Positions 45,651-57,473 of a stretch of DNA of 64,000 nt are shown piece after piece. The notes under the pieces are model-generated. The model did no database searches. It was not told the origin of the DNA and worked only from the letters and a program-made list of their open reading frames with translations. Every line of letters begins with the position of its first letter. Positions within the stretch are counted from its first letter, which is position 1. The position numbers and the translations under genes are program-made. The DNA is from Armillaria gallica (Eukaryota; Basidiomycota; Agaricomycetes; Agaricales; Physalacriaceae), in the NCBI GenBank assembly GCA_037576215.1, contig JBANDB010000002.1, positions 4,960,001-5,024,000 on the forward strand, read 5' to 3'.

Positions 45651-46740
45651 TACACACTTTCCTCACGACGCAATATAGACATGGTCTTCACCGGACTAAC
45701 GAAAACAAGACCAGACCGATGCTGTCCCAATTTGACTGTTCCCGCACTGTATCGTAATATCTTCATATGCTTCCGCAAAGAAAGTCCACAAAACTTGATG
45801 AAAATGAGGTTTAGCCCAAAGGAAAAAAGAATGATTCTCACAGAATGGTCTTCAGACTTTGACTGCCTTTCCGAAGCGACGATTTATACCTCGCACGCCA
45901 CCCTCCGTCTCAGCATAGAAATCGTGACCAGAAAACCGCCGGACGCAATTCAGATACGTCGAATGCGATAGCATGTCCTTGAAATGGATTGCTCTGACGG
46001 ACCAGGGAATACGATGGTGCTAAAGAAGTATTCAGGGACACCAACTACACGCAATTCGGACAGCGTAAAGTTGGGCGCTTTAGAGCAGTGCATCGTCAGG
46101 GGAACATATATGTCTATCTTTCACAGCGCAGCGTTGACAGCGACGCGGGTTGAACGTTACATACGAAGCGATCGTGGTCCGCAGGGTGGTAATACGGCGC
46201 GACTGAAAAAGTAGATCCTGGCCAAGACCGATCCAAATGGGCTGGAACGATATATGGAAGAACTCTGAAGCCACGCCAAGGATGTTTGCCACTTCTTCCC
46301 TGTCAGTTTCTCGGAGGTCGACGAAGCAGGAGGTAAGCTGGGGGATGAAGTCAAGTAGACGATGGATTTCTGGGCCTGGGCTATGTTGCATACATAGTCC
46401 AGAAATGCGAGGTTATATCCTGAGAAGCGACAGGGACATAGACAGCGTTTCGCATTCCCGTTAATCCGGGGGCAAGTAGCCATGAACGACTTCCGGACGG
46501 AGGAGGGCATTCCAGAGTACTAGGCGTCGTATACAACCATCTCTGCAACCTTTGGAAGAAGCAGAGTCGTGATGAAAGTGTGAGCTTTTAGCCCGGGAAG
46601 TGGTTGTATAGTCTGAAACTGTTTATCTAACCATTGGGGTTCAAGGGGACTCGGAGTCCTTATATAAGAGAATTTTATCCGTCCACACGAGATATCTCGA
46701 CACGGAGCTGTTGGGGGATGGCGCTTACAACGCACCGTCC
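45651..46740 (-). pseudogene. F-box-like gene, degraded copy 1
   Basis: The 3' part (45690-45990) is clearly related to 46960-47240 on the same strand: both share a stretch containing tcagatacgtcgaatgcgat. The 5' part contains segments such as REEVANILGVASEFFHISFQ and LFQSRRITTLRT, in a style seen in Agaricomycete F-box/helical-repeat genes, but stops interrupt every frame and the N-terminal F-box seen in copy 2 is not visible. I read it as a decayed member of a small local family. Confidence 0.4.
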
Positions 46741-46959
46741 TTGCGACGTAGCAATGACATGATCACCACCTACTTAACACGGGAAGCGCTCTTGTAACCT
46801 AAAACGAGACGGAGGACGTGAGCTTTGGTTAAAGAAATAGAACAATCAAAAGGGTACACATACAGGACTGTTCTTTACTGAGCTAGATTAATAAAATCGC
46901 ATCAAAGCAGGACATCAGTCATTTCATAGACTGAGTCACTTCATCGGGACATTCACAAC

Positions 46960-47878
46960 GTAGCTCCAATTAGATCGTTCCCGCACAGTTTCGTCCATCC
47001 ATATATCTTCATATGCTTCCACAAAGAATGTCCATAAACCTCAATTTTAAAAATGAGACTTGGCACAAAGGAAGAAAGGGTTGCTCTCACTGAATGGCCT
47101 TCTGACTCGAGTTGCCTTTCCGAAGCGACGATTGATGCCTCGCACATCACCCTCCGTCTCGGTATGGACACCATGACCAGAAAACCGTCGGACGCAATTC
47201 AGATACGTCGAATGCGATAGCACCTCCTCGAAAGGGCCTGTTCTGACACATTTGAAGGTGGCAGGGGCTATACCGCGAGTGGTATCCTCCAGGAAGATTA
47301 TCCAATTGGGGTCGGCATATTTTCCATGGATATAATTGGGTGCCGGGTTGTAGCAGCAATTTCCCAGTCTATCGGCAGAACACTGAGCTGTGTCGTTGCT
47401 TGGCCAAGTGCTACAGATATTCGGGTCGGATGATTTGATATTCGGATAGTATGTGACAGAAGTATCCAACTCGGACGCGATACGCAATTTCGAGGAAGAT
47501 TTTGGTGATATTTGGAAAACATATGCGAAAGCCGATGAAGTTGGGAAGATCGGACAAGATTATGTATGGCTCCTGTGCGACGTCCTCAATTGCGTCGATC
47601 AGGTCGACATGGCAGGTAATCGTACGAGTGGAATGAGGATGATGAAGGCGGTAGATCAGAGAGTCGTTGTTAGATATAATAGAGCTAAGATAGAAGAGAT
47701 ATCCCTTCGTTGGAACGAAGATATCTCGGGAAGTAATTTGGGCAAAAACGTCCTTCCAGAGGCTGTTGATGAGAGGACATGCTTTCATGAATATAATTCT
47801 GTCCTCCGATGGGTGTTCAGAGTACCAAAACTCTGAAATAATAGCGTGAACGAGCTCGGGAGGGAGCTGGTCGTGCAT
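46960..47878 (-). CDS. F-box-like protein, copy 2
   Basis: Starts MHDQLPPELVHAIISEFWYS, followed by SEDRIIFMKACPLINSLWKD, matching the F-box entry of a common Agaricomycete family (LP-ELI-EII--LWYS). Coding continues to FIGFRICFPNITKIFLEIAY near 47490. A second coding stretch (for example IIFLEDTTRGIAPATFKC, FSGHGVHTETEGDVRGINRR) follows after a frame change near 47480, presumably an intron or a lesion. The first half is open and convincing, the rest less so. The third copy is at 53837. Presumed role is substrate recognition in an SCF ligase; the substrate is unknown. It may already be a pseudogene. Confidence 0.45.
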
Positions 47879-48004
47879 AAGTAAGAATTGGACCAAAAGA
47901 AACCGCGGCAAGCATATGTATCCGGCATCTCCCGCAAACAATTTCTGAAACTCAGCTATGACGACTACATAACGAAATCAACTTTTCTCGACACTTGACT
48001 GGAA

Positions 48005-48500
48005 TTCGCACCTCAAGAAGTTCACCCGCGACCCCAGAGTGCTGGTGGCGCGGCTCCTGAAGAGCCTCGGTTTACACCAGAAGCAAGGGATTTGCCCTAT
48101 GGATCATGGCTCGCAGATTTTTGCAATCGAATGCTTATGCTATGCTGGAAACTATTTTTCTAACAAGATACTAGTCTGTATGCATGAGCGCTAAGCTGGC
48201 ACTTGCGCTCGTACGTGATACTTGTTTCAAAAGCACCTATTCTTTCTCGCAAACGATTGACCTCATTCACTCAGTGTCTCCCTGGTTCATACTTGAATGA
48301 AAGGAATGCCAAGATATAATCAGATTTTCATTCCAATGTACGTCAAGGATTTGCGCCAGCGAATTGTGCGTGCAGAATCCAGATTCACATGGTCAGCTGT
48401 CCCTGATGTGTTATTCTTGTGCCAGGTGTTCTAAGTTTTAACCGACGGGCGGCGTGTATGTACCAGAACCGTGAATTATTACCCGAGCAGCCCACGGAAG
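48005..48500 (+). pseudogene. Partial copy of the RING-CH gene 3' end
   Basis: Matches 44700-45440 in order with internal losses: the GGAPPEAPRFAPE-coding part (48020-48065), the segment around the donor after GIFVL (about 48195-48240), the DPRTLDLIHPVS end (about 48245-48290) and downstream sequence (about 48325-48370). Stops and deletions make it non-coding. It brackets the two F-box-like copies together with the complete RING-CH gene. Confidence 0.65.
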
Positions 48501-48657
48501 CCTGACGCAAACGCCGGTCGCTACTGGTTTGCATAGTTCTCACGTCGACTTCTGATGGGTTCTGTCGGTGATTCACTACTATTCGCCGCGCCACCATGGC
48601 CTCCGGGGGTTATAAGCTGGATGCTTCCTCACTTCATGAAAGCCTTCGCGTAGGACC

Positions 48658-51600
48658 ATGAAGATTCCTCACTCTTTCCCCTGGGTTATTGCTGTCTTAC
48701 TCTCTCCAGTACATTCGATTGTGCCACCTTCTAGCATCGACAAAACGTCAACTCTGGGTCATTATGTTCCCAATCAATACATTGTCGAGATGACTGACGT
48801 TCAAAGCCTCGGACGGAGGACTCGAGGATCGGTGCGCCTTTAACGTTCTTCCTGGAGTTTTGAGAATGGCACTGACGCGTGTTGGTAGCTTCATCAAGAT
48901 GTGTATCGAGAAATGCGCAAGAGAGGTGTCAACGTTAGCGTGAAGAAGGAGTATAATGAACCTGGCATTTTCACTGGGGCGTCTGTGACACTTGTGGTGA
49001 GGCAGTCGCATTCTACGTATTGATGCTCGTTAATGGATATTTTTCAGACACCGGGAGTACGCGTTATGCTTGTGTTCCTACAAGTTATCTGGGACTTATG
49101 TTTCTTCTCCAGGATGTCGCTCTTGTGAATGGGATTCCTGGCGTGCAAACAATCAGACCGGTAAAGAAGATTCCGCCACCATCCATGTGAGTCTTCTCCC
49201 AAAATCGTTGATTAAGAATTTTTTGAGATGCGCCTGCAGACCTGGAGGCGTGTTCGTAGTCCACGATCCAACTGATCCTCGTCTTCCTGATTCGCTGAGC
49301 ACACATGTAATGACGGGAGTTGATAAGCTTCACAAGGAAGGTTGGTCCGGAGAAGGCATCAAGATTGGAATGTGGGTCGCTTTCGTGAATTATCACTGGG
49401 TTCGTGCTAAGCTTCGCCTTCTTCTTCTAGTATCGATACAGGTGGGTGTATATACACCCCGTACTGTCTGGACGTAATATGAACGCGTCATTTAGGTATT
49501 GATTACACACATCCTGCTCTCGGAGGCGCTATAGGCCCATGGAACAAGATTATCGGAGGGTATGACTTTGTTGGCGACGCGTACAATGGATCGAATACAC
49601 CACAACCTGATGATGACCCTCTTGATCAGTTGAGCTCTGTTTCTTTTGTCTTCCACTCAGCCGTCCTCATGTGACTAGATGCGCTGGTCATGGAACCCAC
49701 GTAGCAGGGATCATCGGTGCGAATCCGGACAATCCCTTTGGCATCGTCGGAGTCGCAAATGGTGCATCTCTCGCTGCTTATCGCGTTTTCGGGTGCACAG
49801 GCGATACAAGTGACGAAGGTAAAAACCATCCGATTCGTCCTCTGAGTCCTTTTTTGAGTTAATGCGGATTCTCGGCTAGTGATCATTGATGCGCTCCTCC
49901 AGGGATACAAAGACAGGATGGACATCTTGACACTATCCCTCGGTGGTGTCGATGGATGGACTGAAGGCACGGCCTCAGTCGTCGCGAGCCGAATTGCTGA
50001 AACGGGTATAGTTGTGACCATTGCTGCGGGGAATGGTGTGGACCACTTTTACCTATCCACTCCCGAGCCCAAACTTAATTGCATTGCAATTAGATGGCAC
50101 CTATGGGTCATGGTACACATCCGGCCCCGGAAATGGCATCAGCGTCATTTCTGTGGCTAGCGTTGACAATCTTGTCATTCCGATTCAAAACGTCACAGTC
50201 AAAGGTGTTGATCACGACCCAATTGTAAGTGTTGTTTTGAATAATTTGGGTACGAGAAGAACTTATATGATCGTAGCCTTACCTTGAGGCCGTCCCATTT
50301 AATGTCACGGGCGATCTACCGATCTACGCGACTTCAACAAATACCTCCCTCACAGATGATGCTTGCAGTCCTCTTCCTTCGGACACGCCTGAGTTGTCTG
50401 GATACGTCGTTATCTTGCACAGAGGCACATGCGCCTTCGTATGTTTGGATTTTTCTTGACCGCATCTAAACCGACATCCCGCAGACCCAGAAACTTGATA
50501 ATGCAGCTGTAAAAGGTGGAAAGGTCTTCCTGATATACAAGTATGCCTTAATGGGTTCTTTTTCTTAATTGTCTAACCGATACCTTAGCTCTGATACAGG
50601 CGCTTGGGATTCTATCGCCGTTGGTAATTATACTGCTGCCCTCATCTCGGCTGAAGACGGAAAATTCGTACGTCACTGATAACGAGCCCAAAAGGCAAGG
50701 CTGACTTACGGAATTGCTAGCTTGTGCAACAATTCGCTGCCGATGCTTCTATCACGTTAAACTTCCCTCAAGTCGGAGGACAATACAACTTGCCCAATGC
50801 TAATGGAGGTCTCGTAAGCAGCTTCTCCTCCTACGGACCTACCTTCGACATGTACTTCAAACCGGCTGTTGCTGCTCCCGGGGGCAATATCCTCTCTACC
50901 ATTCCCGTGCCTCTAGGCTCCTACGCAGTAGAATCAGGCACTTCAATGGCGACACCTTTCACTGCTGGAGCTGCCGCGCTTATCCTTCAGTCTAAAGGTA
51001 AAGGTGCTAAGACTGGGCTGGCGGTCAGAGATTTGCTGCAAACTACTGCGTCTCCAGTTCTATCGGAAAGCACAGAGGGTTCTATATTGCAGACGGCCAC
51101 TCAGCAAGGCGCTGGTCTCATCCAGGTGGATCGCGCCGTGCACACAACAACGAGAGTGACACCAGCACAGCTCTTGTTGAACGATACAGCCAACTTCCAG
51201 TCATCGTAAGCCGTTAGCTCTCTTACTTTTTTGTGCAGTTAAAGACTTCCGTACAGTCAAACCATCACGATCACTAATTCCGGACCAAAGAGGGTCAGAT
51301 ACAGATTGGAACATGTCGCTGCTGGTACGGCCGTGACCCTTCAACAAGTACGGCGCCGTGTTATCGTTCGGCTTTAGAGTTGACTGGTTGATCAAACAGG
51401 GTTCCATATTTGCCTCCGTGGGACCTGTACCACTTAGTAATGCTACTGCAAGGGTCACGATCTACCCGAAAAGCATCGTCATTAACCCCGGTGAATCGAA
51501 AACCGTGTCCCTATCGTTTACAGCACCTACAGCCGACGCATCATCGCTCCCCGTCATTTCTGGTTTCATCAACGTAGTCGGTGCCAATGAGACCCTGCAC

Positions 51601-52250
51601 GTCACTTATTTAGGTGCCGCTGCATCTTTGAAAGACCAGACCGTCATCGATAATACCGACTCGTATTTTGGCGTTACTCTTCCGGTTATACTCGACGGTG
51701 CAGGTAATATACAGACGAATGCGACGAACTACACGTTACAGGGGAGTGATTTCCCTACAGCGGTGTTCAGGTGAGCACTCATTCATTCATCTCTTTTAGA
51801 ATGTATTAATAGAGGCTCGATACCTAGGATGGCGTTTGGGTCTCCTGCTCTTTCGTTTGACCTGGTTGACAAAGATACAACTATTGAAGACTCCATTTCA
51901 AGACGAGGTCTTCTCTCATTCCACAGTTTATTTGACCCAGCAGAGAAGACAGTTCAAACCATTGGTTCACTAGCAGAATTGGCCTATGTACCGAGGAATT
52001 CTGATGCCACTGTTAGTCACATTCTGCGCATGTGAACTCTGCCCCTCCTCATCAGTTTGTTTAGGATGCCGCAGACAACGGATACAGCGCATTATCGATG
52101 CTCAGTACCTTTGCAAATAATTCGCAGATTCCTAATGGACTATATCGTATTTTGATGAGGGCGCTAAGAGTGGCCGGTGACCCGTCGAATGAGGCGGATT
52201 ATGAGAATTGGCTAAGTCCAATTATTGGCATTAATGCTACAAGTCCGTAG
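48658..52250 (+). CDS. Secreted subtilisin-like serine protease (S8, minor extracellular protease vpr type)
   Basis: Many exons. There is a signal peptide ([19 protein letters not shown]) and an I9-like propeptide ([18 protein letters not shown]). The S8 catalytic triad is complete: Asp in [14 protein letters not shown] (about 49500), His in [14 protein letters not shown] (about 49690) and Ser in [15 protein letters not shown] (about 50945). A protease-associated insert ([17 protein letters not shown]) lies between His and Ser. An Fn3-like C-terminal region of about 350 residues starts near [18 protein letters not shown]. It ends [11 protein letters not shown] at 52250. The protein is probably an extracellular protease for nutrient release or cuticle/cell-wall protein degradation. 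No lesion found. Several N-glycosylation sites are visible. Confidence 0.87.
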
Positions 52251-52383
52251 CGCCCTTTAGTGGGGGGATCTTGTTTACGATTACTTGGGTGTGCTGTAAA
52301 TATGAAGAATGGACAGAACAAAAATAGATATGACACGCCGGAGAAATGATTATTGTTTACTGAGGTCCTTATATCACAGCTTG

Positions 52384-53442
52384 ATGGGGGACGACGACCA
52401 CGAACCGCGGCAACTGCAAGTTTTCAAAGATAGCTTAATCGAAGCGAAGCTATACAGGCCTGCGACAGAAACCGAGAAGGCTTCACACAGTGATGTAACC
52501 CTCCTGTAAGTAGCAACCCTTGATTTTGAAATGTGGCTGTCATTCACTTTCGTCCACCAGCCGATTTTTGCGCGCTAGACGATTCGACATCTCCAAAGCT
52601 CAGAAACAGTTCTCTGACACGGAGGCATGGAGGAAGAAACATGATGTGGATAGATTGTTCGCTACGTTCGACGATGACGAGTTTGAGTTGTCTAAACGGT
52701 TTTATCCTCAGTGGACGGGCCGGCGGGATAAGGTGAGTTGAATCCTTCATAATCATTTCAGGTCACTGAAGAGTAAAGATTAGGATGGCAATCCTCTCTA
52801 TGTATACCATATCGCTTCTCTAGCACCTATCCAGAAGGAACTGGACGCCGTTTCTCATGATCGACGATACCAAAGAATGTAAGCTCCTTTTTCGCTTCTT
52901 ATACCGAATCTTAACTTTGCTATGTATCTAGAGTCGTCTTGTATGAGGCAATGTCTCGATTAGTGCTGCCTGTATGCACCCATATCAATCCGACGCGAGC
53001 AATCTCATCATGTACTTCAATAATCGACCTCTCTTCTCTCACCCTCGGCACCGTAATCTCGCTTCGTTCGCACCTACAAGAAGCATCTCGACTCGCCACG
53101 GCCAACTACCCAGAGACACTCCACATCATCGCCGTCGTCAATGCCCCAGCATTCTTCCCGATGATCTGGGGATGGATCAAGGGATGGTTTGATGAAGGAA
53201 CGCGGAACAAGATATACATCCTTGGAAAGGGTACGGATATGGGAAAACTAGAAGAAATTGTGGATCGGGAGCATATTCCCAAGGTGTATGGCGGCGAGTT
53301 GGAATGGGTATATGGGGATGCGCCATCTCTGGACGATGCAGTGAAAGAGGTCATGGCAGAGATACCTTGGGGATCTGCAGAATTTATAGATGGAGTGGTA
53401 GAAAAGAAGGATCCTGTGCAGCATGCTGTATCTTTGCCGTAA
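52384..53442 (+). CDS. Sec14/CRAL-TRIO domain lipid-transfer protein
   Basis: The N-terminal CRAL-TRIO_N part includes TLLRFLRARRFDISKAQKQF and SDTEAWRKKHDVDRLF. After short introns near 52505, 52735 and 52880 comes the lipid-binding core: GNPLYVYHI, TSIIDLSSLTLGTVISLRSH, NYPETLHIIAVVNAPAFFPM, IWGWIKGWFDEGTRNKIYIL and EHIPKVYGGELEW. Length and order fit yeast Sec14-type phosphatidylinositol/phosphatidylcholine transfer proteins, which act at the Golgi and other membranes. I chose ATG 52384 (MGDDDHEPRQLQ) because the family starts near here; an in-frame ATG at 52309 is possible. It lies 134 bp after the protease stop, on the same strand. Confidence 0.85.
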
Positions 53443-53836
53443 CCAACCCCAGCTCATACTCAAGTCCCGACATCTCTCTCCGATCCTATGCAGCCGGTGA
53501 GTCGATGAACCCTCCCCTGAGTTGGTTCGGAAATTCACATACGTTACAGAACTAATCTCAGGCCCTCCAGACGGTTCAAGCCAATATTATTCTCTCGACA
53601 CTTATTATGTCAGAATCCACATAATGATATAGAAGGATTTTCTCTTCAACAACACCTGCTCCCGGCGACTCGGAGCTACCAGCTTGCTCTTTTACCATGA
53701 CTACGCCTCCAGAAGAGCTTGTAGAAATAGTTGTAAGTAAGGAGCCACTCCGGTCCGTCATCCGAACTCAGACGAGTGAGGAAAAGCGCAGCTGAATGCC
53801 GAGTTTCCGATCGCGAGACACCAGATTTTCTCTCTC
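53443..53836. other. Short intergenic region
   Basis: No gene is supported. It leads into the F-box-like copy 3, with a pyrimidine-rich stretch before its ATG. Confidence 0.4.
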
Positions 53837-54898
53837 ATGCTCGACCCAAGCCCTCAGCTCCCTGCCGAGCTCGTTAACATCATTATCTTGGACTTCTGGT
53901 ACTCTGAACATTCCTCAGAGGATAGGATTATATTCATGACAGCATGTCCCCTCCTTAGCAGAATCTGGAAGGACGTTTTTGGGAGTATCGTTTCGCAGGA
54001 CATTCATGTTCCAAACGAGGGATATCTCCTCTATCTCAGTTCTATTATACGCAACAACAACTCTCTGATCTACCGCTTTCATCTCCCCCATTCCCTTCGT
54101 ACGATTACTTGTGATGTTGATCTTGTCGACACAACCAGAGACGCCGCCCAGGAACCATACACAATCTTATCCAATCTTCCCAATTTCATCGGCTTTCGGA
54201 AATGTTTCCAAATCTCACGAGAATCACCCTCGAAATCAAGTATCGCGTCGAGGCAGATGTTTTCGTTTCATGTTGTCTCAACAACAGCTCATCCAGACTC
54301 GAATAACCGTAGCGCTTGACCAAGCAACGACACAATTTAGTGTCCTACCTGTGCACTGGGAAATTATTGCTTACAAACCTTCCCACCCGGATCCTGACAG
54401 GAATTGGGAAATGTTTCTGGAGGATGTCACTCGTTGTATGGCACCCGGCGCGTTGTCATGCTTCAAAAAAACATCCTTTAAAACATGCTATCGCAGTCGA
54501 CGTATCTGAATGGGGTCCGGCGGTTTTCTGGCCATTACATCCATACTGAGAGGGAAGGTGATGTGCGAGGCATCAATCGTCGCTTTGTAAAAGCGGCCCA
54601 ACTCCAACGGTCATTCAGTGAGAATAATTTCTTCTTCCTTTGGACCGGAAGTCTCATTTTGGTTGAGGGTTGTGGACATGCTTTGCAAAGGTGTTCAAAC
54701 GTAGGCGCGACGACCCTCACGCTAAGAATATTTGGCCCGAACCGTCGAATTGGCACGTTATTACTATGGACAAACAAGCTCGAAGAGGTATCTGAATCAG
54801 CTAGTTTCATGTTTCTACCAATCCTAGCTGGAAAAGCAAAGGCTCCTGTCAGCTATAAGGGTAACAGCCTGAAGACGCATAATTCAGAGGGGAGTTGA
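53837..54898 (+). pseudogene. F-box-like gene, copy 3, frameshifted
   Basis: The N-terminus (LPAELVNIIILDFWYSEHSS, EDRIIFMTACPLLSRIWKDV) is intact and parallels copy 2 at 46960-47878. Near 54205 a run of four T in copy 2 is three T here, which shifts the frame just before FPNLTRITLEIKYRV; the rest (for example FSGHYIHTEREGDVRGINRR at 54520-54580) continues in other frames to 54898. With that single base restored the gene would read much further, so a sequencing error is possible. Further frame changes downstream may be introns. Confidence 0.5.
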
Positions 54899-55127
54899 CG
54901 AATAAAATCTGCGGCGAAAAACAGGAGCCATTGCGAATGTCGAAATATAGTTGATTTCGTCCAGATGAAACCCGAGATACACTTTGTTTCTCTGGTCATT
55001 CTCAGATTTTTCCAGACTGCACAGCTTGCAATAGCCGAAATGACACTGTATAACGATGACTCAGACATTGGCGGGCAATTAAAAAGACTAGTTCTCAAAG
55101 TCCTACCGTTTCTACCTCAACAGGATC

Positions 55128-56111
55128 ATGACGGAACAACGCCTTGCAATGGCCAACATTGTCGGATACAAACGAGTCTTTACTGGCATCATCCAGGGCC
55201 CTGGTCATTTCACGCGCAGGTTAGTCAAGAGCCCGGTCGCAACATTAGGGAGGCTCGCTATCCTTCCCAACGAGCTCCTCGACGACATCCTCTCCAAACG
55301 CTGCGATATCCAGACCATCGTCACCTCCTTTTCACTCGTCAACAGGGGTGCCAGGAAGGCCGTCGATGCATCGCTCCCTTTTCGACGAGTCTCCCGTTAT
55401 GCTCCCGGTGCGCTCGCAGCAATGCTCAGAACACAAGTAGCATCATTTTTCACCCTCGAGGACCTGTATGATGCTCTCTGCAGCAATCCTTCCTGCGGCT
55501 TATGTGGCAGTCTTGGCACTCTTATCTGGCTCCCCGGGTGCCAACGATGCTGTATGCCATGCCTAGTTCATACACCTGAGCTCCGTTCTATCAACAAATA
55601 TGCGGCGACCAAGTTGTTTGGAATATCGGAAGCTGCATTAGTGAATGCACCTGCTGTGTGCTCTGAAAGCGGCTGGGACCATTTTCGGGATTTCCGGCGT
55701 CTACTGAGCCTCGCTCAAGTTCGTGCAATAGCGGTCGAAGATGCGGGAGGCGAGGCACAACTCATGACCCGCATCAACTCCGTACCCGGACGTAAAGAAG
55801 CATATGAAAATTTTATCTCTCGGATCGGCAGCTCGGAAGTGGGGCAGAAGGCTCAGTACCTAGTGGCCGCCCCTCTACCGTATTTCAACAGACGTTCGGG
55901 CAAGATTGTCAAAGGTCTATCCTGCGCAGGCTGTTTACAGCTCATGGAATCGGACGGAGACCTCGACTGGGACACCCTCGATGGGGAGTGTCGCCTATAT
56001 GATACAGTTTATACGATTTCGGGTCTCATCAGTCATGTACAGACAGACTGCCCGCATGGGCAACGGATATGGAAGAAGCATTTGAAGAGGTCGAAACAAG
56101 GGAGCGAATAA
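55128..56111 (+). CDS. F-box-like protein with cysteine clusters
   Basis: Single exon, 327 residues. An F-box-like motif is at residues about 45-90 (LAILPNELLDDILSKRCDIQ, then SLVNRGARKAVDASLPFRRV). A Cys-rich zinc-finger-like region follows (CSNPSCGLCGS, LPGCQRCCMPC). The C-terminal third has a further Cys group (LSCAGCLQLM, GECRLYDT, TDCPHGQ). Fungal relatives of this layout are F-box proteins of unknown target. A preceding ATG (55146) in the same frame is also possible. No intron. Confidence 0.68.
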   Translation: MTEQRLAMANIVGYKRVFTGIIQGPGHFTRRLVKSPVATLGRLAILPNELLDDILSKRCDIQTIVTSFSLVNRGARKAVDASLPFRRVSRYAPGALAAMLRTQVASFFTLEDLYDALCSNPSCGLCGSLGTLIWLPGCQRCCMPCLVHTPELRSINKYAATKLFGISEAALVNAPAVCSESGWDHFRDFRRLLSLAQVRAIAVEDAGGEAQLMTRINSVPGRKEAYENFISRIGSSEVGQKAQYLVAAPLPYFNRRSGKIVKGLSCAGCLQLMESDGDLDWDTLDGECRLYDTVYTISGLISHVQTDCPHGQRIWKKHLKRSKQGSE

Positions 56112-56690
56112 ATAATCAGTAGGTTTGTAGATTCGCGTGTATGTATATGTAGAATGTTTTCATAAAGATATTTTTATATGGGGTCAACATACGGTACTAA
56201 GTTGGATCAAATTTTATGGTTTCAACCACGACGACGACGCCGACTAACGAATGGTGAGCTATTTCTCGATCTCTCAGTGTTTTTCATAAATCTAATGTTT
56301 AGCAGGATATCGTTAACACTTCAATGCTACCGGGTTCAATGGCAGGAGAGGCGGCTTGCAAATGTAAGGGTTTCTGTAACGTTGTTATTTTGTCGGTTTC
56401 TCACTCTTTGTTCGCTAGCTGACTTCTGTATTTTCTACGGTAAGCTATAAATCTAGTATGCAGTTTTAGTTTTTCCTTTACTTGCACAGCATGGCAGGTA
56501 AGTCGGCGTGGGAACCCAGTGTATCGATCGGTAAACCGAGCTTGCTGTTTCGTGCCGGCCACGCGGAGCTGACTAAGCGTCACAGCCACTGAAATCGGAC
56601 AACGCGAGTTGAGCACCTCGACGTTCAAGAAGTTCAACGTGTCGGAAGCCCGGTTCTCTTAGATTCCTGTCATCTACCCATTCAGACAAA
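56112..56690. other. Intergenic region
   Basis: AT-rich stretch followed by the promoter of GET1. No gene seen; the open frame at 56178-56450 has no features. Confidence 0.4.
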
Positions 56691-57473
56691 ATGTCTCTTC
56701 TACTCACCATATTTGCTCTCGTATTTGTCGCAGAGCTTATCTCCTGGATAGGCCAATCCGTCCTTCTCGATTTCGTACGTGGTCAGCTTTCAAGCGATAC
56801 CCACGTCTGATTCTTTTCTAGTTCTACTCTCTCTACTTGAGAATATTCTATTCCTCCCATGCTGAGAAACAGCGAAAACTCAAGGCAAAGATCTTAGCTA
56901 CGAAAGCGGAGCTGTTGCAGACGAACGCCCAAGACCAGTTCGCCAAGTGGGCGAAGCTGAGGAGAAGTGTGGATAAAGGGCTCGCGGATTTGGAGAAGCT
57001 CAGTAAGTGCATGGAAAGGTCGTGGCTTTGAGTTTAGCTGATAACTATCTCTGTTAGATGGAGAACTGTCTTCTATAAAATCATCCTTTTCCATGAAATT
57101 CAAAGCCGCCATTTGGATGTCGACGACCGGTTCTCAATTCATTGTGGGGTGGTGGTACCGGAAAGCTGCTGTTTTCTATCTCCCAGAGGGGTGGTTTGGA
57201 CCAGTTGCGTGGTGGGTGTCGTTCCCATTTGCGCCGAAAGGTATGGGTTTGTGTATCATTGCATATAGGTTCGAGTCTCACGTATCATTAGGCTCTGTCA
57301 GTGTAGGAATGTGGCAAATGGCTTGCAGAAGGGTTATCAAGGTTGGAGAAAGGGTAGTGAAGGACCTTTGTGGTGCGTTTCTATGATTGCTATCGGTATT
57401 TGAACAGCTGCTGATTGGACCTACAGTGCCGACTGAGATCAAAGCTGAAGCGGCGGAAAGCAAGGCCGAATGA
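56691..57473 (+). CDS. GET1: GET1/WRB, tail-anchored protein insertion receptor subunit
   Basis: Five exons: 56691-56774, 56822-57002, 57058-57240, 57292-57382 or nearby, and a last one ending 57473. Helix 1 is [20 protein letters not shown], then a cytosolic coiled-coil ([40 protein letters not shown]) that contacts the Get3 ATPase. Helix 2 is in [19 protein letters not shown] and the third hydrophobic segment follows in [16 protein letters not shown] and [10 protein letters not shown]. Order, length (about 195 residues) and the charged coiled-coil match Get1. With Get2 it forms the ER membrane receptor that releases tail-anchored proteins from Get3. No lesion. Confidence 0.9.
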
